Positions 57,944 through 64,000 of a DNA stretch of 64,000 nt are shown here, in pieces. Positions within the stretch are counted from its first letter, which is position 1, and the number at the start of each line of letters is the position of its first letter. Source of the DNA: Pseudaeromonas sp963677375 (lineage in GTDB: Bacteria; Pseudomonadota; Gammaproteobacteria; Enterobacterales; Aeromonadaceae). Location of the stretch: assembly GCA_963677375.2 (NCBI GenBank), contig CAXXIF010000002.1, forward strand, positions 124,001 through 188,000. The letters run 5' to 3'. The position numbers were made by a program, and so were the translations under genes. Below the pieces are notes generated by a model. It was not told the origin of the DNA. It saw only the letters and a list, made by a program, of their open reading frames with translations, and ran no database searches.

Positions 57944-59740
57944 ATGGATAAACTCCGGCAACGCACTCTTCTTACCTGGTTGCGTCAGCAACGTCGTCTG
58001 GCCAAACCCTGGCTCAGCGTGACGGTTCTGTTAGGCGGACTCTCGGCCGGTCTGCTGATTGGTCAAGCCTGGTTACTAGCCTCCTTGCTGCAAGGCTTTA
58101 TTCTCGAGGGCATGCCCAAGAGCGAGCACTGGGCCCCCTTTGTCATCTTGTTGGTACTGGTGATGCTGCGAGCCTTGTTGGCTCTAGCCCGGGAACAGAG
58201 CGCTTTTATCGGGGCAACCCGGGTCCGTCGGCAGATCCGCACCCAGTTACTCAACGAAATGGAGCGTCGAGGACCGGCCTACCTGCAGCGCCAACCCGCG
58301 GGCAGCTGGGCCAGCTTGCTGCAGGAGCAAGTGGAAAACCTGCATGATTTCTATGCCCGTTATCTGCCTCAGACTCAACTCAGTGGCTTGCAACCCCTGC
58401 TGATCCTGCTGGCGGTCTTTCCGGTGAACTGGGCGGCCGGCCTGATCCTGCTGGGTACGGCGCCGCTCATCCCGCTGTTCATGATCCTGACCGGCATCGG
58501 CGCCGCCGATGCCAATCGTCGCAATTTCGAAGCGCTGCGCCGGCTCTCGGGCCACTTCCTCGACCGACTCCGCGGCATGGCCACCCTGCGTCTCTACCGC
58601 CGGGCCGATGCCGAACGGGACACCATAGCCCGCGCCTCGGAGGATTTCCGCGAACGCACCATGGAGGTGTTACGCATGGCCTTCCTGAGTTCGGCGGTGC
58701 TGGAGTTCTTCGCCTCTGTCTCCATCGCCATCCTGGCGGTCTACTTCGGTTTCAGCTACCTGGAACACCTCAACTTCGGTGATTACGGCAGCAAGGTCAC
58801 CCTGTTCACCGGTCTGTTCGTGCTGCTGCTGGCTCCGGATTTTTATATGCCGCTGCGAGAACTGGGCGCCCATTATCATGCCAAGGCCCAGGCCATCGGA
58901 GCCGCCGATGCCATCGAACAATTCTTGAGTGAACCCGTGACGCTGGTGCAATCCGGCAACGAACAACTGGCCGATGATGCCCCCCTCACCATGGTCGCCA
59001 CCGACCTGCAGGTACTGAGCCCGGAAGGCGTCGTGCTCGTGGGGCCACTCTCGTTTACCCTAGGCGCCAGTCAAAGTACCGTGCTCGTGGGCAAGACCGG
59101 CTCCGGCAAGAGCTCTCTGCTCGGCGCCCTGCTGGGGTTTCTGCCCTATCAGGGCAGCCTGCGCATCAATGGTCAGGAGCTGCGGCAGCTGGATCTGGGC
59201 CACTGGCGTCGACAGATCGCCTGGTTGGGACAAAACCCGAAACTCATTCATGGCAGCCTGCGCGAGAATCTGGCCCTGGGCCGCACCGTGAGTGATGCCC
59301 AACTCCAGACCGCCATCGACCAGGCAGGAGCCAGCGACATACTGGCCAGCAAGGGCTGGGATTACCCGATAGGAGATGGCTCTGCGGGATTATCGGTCGG
59401 CCAGGCCCAACGTCTGGCTCTGGCCCGCGCCCTGCTCTTCCCGTCCCGATTGTTGCTGCTGGATGAACCGACCGCCAGCCTGGATCGCGACAACGAGCAA
59501 CGCATTCTGGATGCTTTATCCCCACTGCAACAGGGCCGAACCACGCTGATGGTGACCCATAGACCCGATCAGCTGGCCAATGCCCAGCAAATCCTGGTGC
59601 TGGAGCAGGGCAAGCTGCTGGCCGCCGGTACGCCGACCGAGCTGAACCGGTCCGATAGCCCGTTGCATGCGCTGCTCGGTACCCTACCCAACGTCGGCCC
59701 CTCCAGTGCCACAGCCCATTCAGGAGTCGTCGATGCGTGA
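57944..59740 (+). CDS. cydD: ABC exporter CydD (cytochrome bd assembly)
   Basis: 598 aa half-transporter that with CydC moves glutathione/cysteine to the periplasm, needed for cytochrome bd. An N-terminal six-helix membrane domain (about 20-315) is followed by the ATPase: Walker A VGKTGSGKSS, signature LSVGQAQRLALARA, Walker B LLLLDEPTASLD and switch His in VTHR. Length and order match E. coli cydD. Confidence 0.95.
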   Translation: MDKLRQRTLLTWLRQQRRLAKPWLSVTVLLGGLSAGLLIGQAWLLASLLQGFILEGMPKSEHWAPFVILLVLVMLRALLALAREQSAFIGATRVRRQIRTQLLNEMERRGPAYLQRQPAGSWASLLQEQVENLHDFYARYLPQTQLSGLQPLLILLAVFPVNWAAGLILLGTAPLIPLFMILTGIGAADANRRNFEALRRLSGHFLDRLRGMATLRLYRRADAERDTIARASEDFRERTMEVLRMAFLSSAVLEFFASVSIAILAVYFGFSYLEHLNFGDYGSKVTLFTGLFVLLLAPDFYMPLRELGAHYHAKAQAIGAADAIEQFLSEPVTLVQSGNEQLADDAPLTMVATDLQVLSPEGVVLVGPLSFTLGASQSTVLVGKTGSGKSSLLGALLGFLPYQGSLRINGQELRQLDLGHWRRQIAWLGQNPKLIHGSLRENLALGRTVSDAQLQTAIDQAGASDILASKGWDYPIGDGSAGLSVGQAQRLALARALLFPSRLLLLDEPTASLDRDNEQRILDALSPLQQGRTTLMVTHRPDQLANAQQILVLEQGKLLAAGTPTELNRSDSPLHALLGTLPNVGPSSATAHSGVVDA

Positions 59741-61418
59741 TCTATTGCCGTTTTTAAGCCTGTACCGTCGCCACTGGTTATTACTCAGCGCCGGTCTGAT
59801 CCTGACCCTGTTCACCCTGCTGGCGGGGATCGGCCTGCTCTCCCTCTCCGGCTGGTTTCTCTCCGCCGCCGCCATCGCCGGTATGACCCTGCTGGGACGT
59901 CAGGATTTCAACTACCTGTTCCCGGCTGGTGCCGTCCGTTTCCTGTCGATTGTCCGCACCGCCGGACGCTGGGGGGATCGGGTGGTCACCCACGATGCCA
60001 CCTTCCGCTTGCTGACCCGCTTGCGCATCCTGTTCTGGGAAAAGCTAGCCCCGCTGCCGGCTGCCAGTCTGCAGAGCTTCCGGCAAGGGGATCTGCTCAA
60101 TCGACTGGTTGCCGATATCGATGCCATGGACCACGTCTATCTGCGGCTGGTGACCCCGCTGATCACTGCCCTGTTGACGCTGCTGGCGGTGTTTGTCTTC
60201 CTGCAACGCTTCGATCTGGCACTGGCACAAACCCTGACGGTCAGTCTGCTGCTGATCGGTCTGCTGCTGCCGGCACTGCTCTACCGTCTGGGCCGCCAAC
60301 CGGGCCGCCAACTGGCACAAAGCCGCTCAACCCTGCGGATTGATTATCTGGATTATGTGGAGAATCAGGCCGAGCTGCTGTTATTCGGCGCCGAAAGCCA
60401 GCAGCGAGAACGCCTCCTGCAGGCTGAAAACCAGATGATTGACGCGCAACGCCGAATGAATCTGCTCACCGGGCTCTCCACGGCCCTGTTGACCCTCAGC
60501 GCCGGTCTGTTGTTGTTACTGATGCTCTGGCTGAGCGCCGATGGCGTGGGCAGCCGGGGGCCAGACCCACTGATTGCCCTGATGGTGTTTATTACCCTCG
60601 CCGCCTTTGAAGCCATCAATCCGCTGGTGGCGGCTTTTCAGCATCTGGCTACGACACTGACCTCGGCCCGCAGGCTCAATGAAGTGTTGCAGGAAGCCGA
60701 GCCGCTCCAGTACGGCAGCCGCGAACTGGCGCCCTCGACCGCTACCGTTACCCTGGCGTTGCACAACATCCACTTCGGTTATCCGGAGCAACCGGAGGTG
60801 CTATCGGGGCTTAATTTGCAACTGGCCGCCGGAGAAAAGCTGGCCATCATAGGCCCGACCGGTTGTGGCAAATCGACGCTGCTGGGGCTCATCACCCGCG
60901 AATGGTCGGCCCGCCTGGGCGAGTTGAGCCTCAATGGCGAAGCCTTGGCAACACTGGATGAAGCCAGCCTGCGCGCCAGCATGGCCGTGGTCAGCCAGCG
61001 GGTGCATATCTTCTCCGCGACTCTGGGCGATAATTTACGCTTGGCCCATCCCCTCGCCAGTGACGAGGAGTTGTGTGCCATCCTGCACGCCGTGGGGCTG
61101 CAGGATTTACTGCAGGGCGACGCCCCCCGCAAGGCCCTGAGCCTGTGGTTAGGCGAAGGGGGGCGGCCGCTCTCCGGGGGCGAGCAACGCCGCCTGGGAC
61201 TGGCGCGCGCCCTGCTGCATCGCGGCCCCTTGTTGTTGTTGGATGAGCCCACCGAAGGGCTGGACCCGGCCACCGAGCAGGCGATCCTGGCGCTGATCTT
61301 CCAACATGCGGCGGGCAAGAGTCTGCTGATGATCACCCATAGGTTGAGCGGGCTGGAGCAGATGGATCGGGTATTACGGCTGGAGCAGGGACAACTGCAC
61401 CCGGTCATCGCGAACTAG
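59733..61418 (+). CDS. cydC: ABC exporter CydC
   Basis: 561 aa partner of CydD; ATG at 59733 overlaps the cydD stop by 8 bases with CAGGAG upstream. Six-helix membrane domain then ATPase: GPTGCGKSTLL, LSGGEQRRLGLARA, LLLLDEPTEGLD, ITHRLSG. The heterodimer is required for periplasmic redox balance and haem-dependent cytochrome assembly. The 224 bases after it (61419-61642) hold no gene I can support. Confidence 0.95.
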   Translation: MRDLLPFLSLYRRHWLLLSAGLILTLFTLLAGIGLLSLSGWFLSAAAIAGMTLLGRQDFNYLFPAGAVRFLSIVRTAGRWGDRVVTHDATFRLLTRLRILFWEKLAPLPAASLQSFRQGDLLNRLVADIDAMDHVYLRLVTPLITALLTLLAVFVFLQRFDLALAQTLTVSLLLIGLLLPALLYRLGRQPGRQLAQSRSTLRIDYLDYVENQAELLLFGAESQQRERLLQAENQMIDAQRRMNLLTGLSTALLTLSAGLLLLLMLWLSADGVGSRGPDPLIALMVFITLAAFEAINPLVAAFQHLATTLTSARRLNEVLQEAEPLQYGSRELAPSTATVTLALHNIHFGYPEQPEVLSGLNLQLAAGEKLAIIGPTGCGKSTLLGLITREWSARLGELSLNGEALATLDEASLRASMAVVSQRVHIFSATLGDNLRLAHPLASDEELCAILHAVGLQDLLQGDAPRKALSLWLGEGGRPLSGGEQRRLGLARALLHRGPLLLLDEPTEGLDPATEQAILALIFQHAAGKSLLMITHRLSGLEQMDRVLRLEQGQLHPVIAN

Positions 61419-61642
61419 CACTCACCACAACGAGTTCACTCCCCACTCGGCCCATGCTGTTCAGATAAGGCAGGGGTATTTGACTTAGCTGAACGACATG
61501 GGCCACTCGGCCCCAGTCCTGCCCTAGCTCGGCCCTTCGACCTCCGGGAGAGGAGAACTGCGAGCCGCCCAGCCAGCTGAGTCTGGTGAGGGCGGCGTCA
61601 AACGCCTATAATGGCTCCCTCTCAAGCTTGCCGATTGGACTC

Positions 61643-62020
61643 ATGATGAAATTCTCTGCCTTGCTGCTCTCCCTGTTGCTTGCCGGTTGCAGCAATTACA
61701 GCTTTCACACCAACCTGGATAAAGAAAACTTCACTGAGTATTTCAAACCCGGCACCGTCACGCTGGTTGATAAAGAGCAGTTGGACACCTTGCAATATCA
61801 GGTTCTCGGCACCGTCGAAGGGGAATCCTGCCAGGAAGATGACACTCAAGCAGTTCCGATCATCGGCGATGCCCGTACCGAAGCCCGGGTGCGTACCGCC
61901 GATCTGGGAGGCAATGGCCTGCTGATCTCCAAGTGTATCGAGTTGGGTCAGACCCCGGGTTGCAAAGCCAGCATCACCTGTTACGGTCAGGCGCTGAAAA
62001 TCGCCGAGCCCAAGGAATAA
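61643..62020 (+). CDS. rcsF: Outer-membrane stress sensor lipoprotein RcsF
   Basis: 125 aa from the ATG at 61643. Signal peptide with lipobox LAGC (Cys13 or nearby), then the RcsF domain with four Cys forming two disulfides (ESCQEDD, SKCIELGQTPGCKASITCYG). It senses envelope stress and signals through IgaA to the Rcs phosphorelay. The next gene is trmO, as in E. coli. Confidence 0.88.
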   Translation: MMKFSALLLSLLLAGCSNYSFHTNLDKENFTEYFKPGTVTLVDKEQLDTLQYQVLGTVEGESCQEDDTQAVPIIGDARTEARVRTADLGGNGLLISKCIELGQTPGCKASITCYGQALKIAEPKE

Positions 62021-62021
62021 G

Positions 62022-62729
62022 ATGTCCCGGACGCTTTCCCTGCAACCGGTTGGCATACTCTCCTCGCCCTACAAGGAGAAGTTCGCGGTCCCTCGGCAAC
62101 CTGGACTGGTCAAGAGTGCCCGCGCCCGCCTCGAACTGCTGCCGCCCTGCAACGATCCGCAAACCCTGCGCGGCATCGAGCAATTCAGTCACCTGTGGCT
62201 GATCTTCCAGTTTCATGAGTGCGCAGAACAAGGCTGGCACCCCACGGTTCGCCCACCACGGCTTGGAGGCAATGAACGCGTCGGGGTCTTTGCCAGTCGT
62301 AGTCCGTTTCGTCCCAACGGACTCGGGCTGTCGGTGGTCGAGTTGCGCGGCGTCGAACAGCAAGGCTCACGCCTGTGGCTGGAGCTCGGTGGCGTCGATC
62401 TGGTGGATGGCACCCCCATCCTCGATATCAAACCCTATGTGCCTTATGCCGACAGCCTGCCCCAGGCTAATGGCGGCTTTGCTCCCGATGCGCCCCCGCT
62501 AATGGCCGTCGAATTTACCCCCCAGGCCGAGTCCGCACTGGAGTGCGCCCGCGCTCGCCATCCCGAGCTGCGAGCCTTTATTGCCGAGGTACTGGCCCAG
62601 GACCCGCGTCCTGCCTACCGCCGACAGAGCGATGAGGAGCGCGAATATGGCGTCCATCTGTATGAGTTCAATGTGCGCTGGACGGTAAAAAACGGCATCA
62701 ATCGGGTCGTGGCGCTGGATACCCTCTAG
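62022..62729 (+). CDS. trmO: tRNA t6A37 N6-methyltransferase TrmO
   Basis: 235 aa. Adds a methyl group to t6A37 of tRNA-Thr(GGU) using SAM. Family motifs: PVGILSSPYKEKFAVPRQPGL, EQFSHLWLIFQFHE, RLGGNERVGVFASRSPFRPNGLGLSVVEL and the late DPRPAYRRQSDEEREYGVHLYEFNV. Only 1 base separates it from the rcsF stop. Confidence 0.93.
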   Translation: MSRTLSLQPVGILSSPYKEKFAVPRQPGLVKSARARLELLPPCNDPQTLRGIEQFSHLWLIFQFHECAEQGWHPTVRPPRLGGNERVGVFASRSPFRPNGLGLSVVELRGVEQQGSRLWLELGGVDLVDGTPILDIKPYVPYADSLPQANGGFAPDAPPLMAVEFTPQAESALECARARHPELRAFIAEVLAQDPRPAYRRQSDEEREYGVHLYEFNVRWTVKNGINRVVALDTL

Positions 62730-62786
62730 ATGGGAGTCCACACTCTCGGACAACCCCCCTCATTCATCGAGAGCAAGGAGTACGCC

Positions 62787-63014
62787 ATGGGTTTATGGAT
62801 CAGCCGACCATTACTGCTGTTAAGTGTTATCACACTGGCGGGTTGCAACCCGCCCGCCCCTACCACCAAGGATGCCGATGCCGGTAAGCCTGCGGCCCAG
62901 TCAACGCTGCTGCAGAGCCAGACCGAGGCTCTGGACAAGGCCAAACAGGTGGAGCAAATCCTGCAAAATGCGGCCAGTGCCCAGCAGGCCACCATCGACG
63001 CCCAAACCCAATAG
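62787..63014 (+). CDS. Small lipoprotein
   Basis: 75 aa from the ATG at 62787 (AAGGAG, 6-base gap). Signal peptide with lipobox LAGC, then a Pro/Thr/Ala stretch and a helix (LDKAKQVEQILQNAASAQQATIDAQ). Unknown function; resembles small Lpp-like or YgdR-type lipoproteins only in layout. 63015-63137 holds no gene I can support. Confidence 0.75.
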   Translation: MGLWISRPLLLLSVITLAGCNPPAPTTKDADAGKPAAQSTLLQSQTEALDKAKQVEQILQNAASAQQATIDAQTQ

Positions 63015-63137
63015 TCAAGCGAGATACCCAGTAAGCGGTGTCAATCACAGCTGATGGCGTCGTGAACGAACAGCGCACCGTGTGCGGCACGGATGCTGGG
63101 TCTTGCTCCGAGCGACGCATCTCTGGGACAGAGCCAA

Positions 63138-63164
63138 CAAAAAGGCCTCACGAAGAGGCCTTTT
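63138..63164. terminator. Bidirectional intrinsic terminator
   Basis: AAAAGGCCTC/GAGGCCTTTT stem with ACGA loop, between convergent genes. Confidence 0.9.
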
Positions 63165-63180
63165 GCTATGCAGGGTGTTG

Positions 63181-63711
63181 TCAGGGCAAGAGTCCCGGCG
63201 CATCGGGTTGTTCTTCGCCACTATCATCAGGCTCCATGGGCAAACCAGGATCGGAGGCGGGAGAGTTCTGGGCATCGGCATCATTGGGTGGCGTCGAGGC
63301 CACGCCAAATACCGGTGCATCATTCCCATCCATGGTCACGGTGCCATACAGGTCACCATAACCGCTGGGGAGCAACCAGTAACGAACCAAACCTTCATCC
63401 TGCTCAAAGGCTCCCAGATAGGTCAAATCTTCGGGCTGTAGGGCGGAAGGGTCATCATCCGATTCCCCCAGTTTCAGGTGCAGAAACACCATCAACTGCG
63501 TCTCGGTTTCGGCGGATAGCCCGGTTTGCCCCCGCCAGTCATCGGCGAGACGAGGCTGATCCTCCGGCGCCATGCCAGGGTCCATATGTTCCAGCACCGC
63601 GGGTGCCACCTTCATACCCACCAGATGGGATTGCTGCTGATAGCTTGCCAGCAGACGGATACTCGCCGTCAGAATCAGCAGTAACAGACCCAACCACAAC
63701 CACTTCTTCAT
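63181..63711 (-). CDS. Membrane-anchored hypothetical protein
   Basis: 176 aa from the ATG at 63711 (GAGGAAC upstream). N-terminal membrane helix (KKWLWLGLLLLILTASIRLLA), then a periplasmic acidic, Pro/Asp-rich part with a late low-complexity end (PASDPGLPMEPDDSGEEQPDAPG). No family recognised. Confidence 0.7.
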   Translation of the reverse strand: MKKWLWLGLLLLILTASIRLLASYQQQSHLVGMKVAPAVLEHMDPGMAPEDQPRLADDWRGQTGLSAETETQLMVFLHLKLGESDDDPSALQPEDLTYLGAFEQDEGLVRYWLLPSGYGDLYGTVTMDGNDAPVFGVASTPPNDADAQNSPASDPGLPMEPDDSGEEQPDAPGLLP

Positions 63712-63733
63712 CGTGTTCCTCGGTGTATCGCCA

Positions 63734-64000
63734 TTAACAGGCGGCCAATTCCGGTATGGGGGCATGACCGCGTTGATTCAAAAATGTCAGCAACCGTTCG
63801 GGCGAAGTATTCAGCAGCCGCTCCGGAGGAAAGCCGGTCTCCTCAATCAGCTGATGAGCATACGAAAAATCACCCAGGCTATAGGCCACATGGGCATCAG
63901 AGCCCAGAACCAGAGTCGCGCCCAGATCCCGCGCCACTTCAACAATCATGCGACAGTTGGCTTCACTCCCACGCCGGGAATAACTGAAGGAGGAGTTGTT
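63734..64000 (-). CDS. PHP-domain phosphatase, YcdX-like (C-terminal part)
   Basis: The last 88 residues are visible; the start is beyond the window. NNSSFSYSRRGSEANCRMIVEVARDLGATLVLGSDAHVAYSLGDF is the C-terminal PHP motif of YcdX-type zinc phosphatases (key residues SR near 63970, GSDAH near 63905), with the usual RLLTFLNQRGH end. Encoded towards the same strand as the membrane-anchored gene, 22 bases before it. Confidence 0.85.
   Translation of the reverse strand, partial: NNSSFSYSRRGSEANCRMIVEVARDLGATLVLGSDAHVAYSLGDFSYAHQLIEETGFPPERLLNTSPERLLTFLNQRGHAPIPELAAC

Overview
The window is a bacterial chromosome segment carrying one complete-looking integrated phage. Host genes at both ends (ybbA/tesA, gltX, cydDC, rcsF-trmO, a YcdX-type phosphatase), their order and their G+C-rich codon use suggest a gammaproteobacterium, most likely Aeromonas. 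That genus call is an inference; no 16S gene is present. The left host part (1-6.5 kb) holds an ABC export pair, tesA, a two-component operon broken by several single-base frameshifts, four identical tRNA-Ala(GGC) genes, gltX and two tRNA-Gly genes. The right host part (57.6-64 kb) holds cydDC, rcsF, trmO, a small lipoprotein, a membrane-anchored hypothetical and the end of a PHP phosphatase gene.

The prophage spans about 6479-57630 and is bounded by a 26-bp direct repeat that matches the 5' half of tRNA-Gly(CCC). It looks like a lambdoid siphovirus with HK97-type heads. Integrase lies just inside attL and an excisionase-like gene just inside attR, so in the circular phage they would sit next to each other across attP. 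From 8.5 to 34.6 kb, read right to left on the minus strand, are lysis genes (lambda S, R and Rz/Rz1 homologues), HNH-TerS-TerL, portal, S49 protease, major capsid protein, head-tail joining genes, tail tube, a 1319-aa tape measure, and tail-tip proteins ending in an SGNH hydrolase. A plus-strand antirepressor cassette with a C4-like antisense RNA leader interrupts the tail genes. Intrinsic terminators sit between many of these late genes, as expected if a Q-type antiterminator is needed.

From 34.8 to 38.6 kb is an A+T-rich accessory stretch between the Q gene and the holin. It holds membrane proteins, a lipoprotein, a zinc-ribbon protein, a recombinase remnant and several unrecognised genes on both strands. 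From 38.7 to 46 kb on the minus strand is the early/replication operon: Q, RusA, DUF968, Rha/KilAC antirepressor, DUF4406, an O-like replication protein with an iteron origin inside its gene, a CII-like protein and Cro. CI (plus strand) is divergent from Cro. Palindromes of the form GTAAC-N4-GTTAC occur at both the CI/Cro region and a second promoter at 47.7 kb.

That second promoter drives a rightward operon (47.9-57.4 kb) of small genes, a TerB protein, adenine and cytosine DNA methyltransferases, a PD-(D/E)XK-like nuclease, SSB and Xis. Its first 2.5 kb has long structured spacers, including an rrn-type boxA and two large hairpins with the same CACAACTG/CAGTTGTG arms. The strongest leads are the structured spacers, the C4-like RNA, and the way the phage appears to bring a replacement stable-RNA promoter for the tRNA gene it disrupts.
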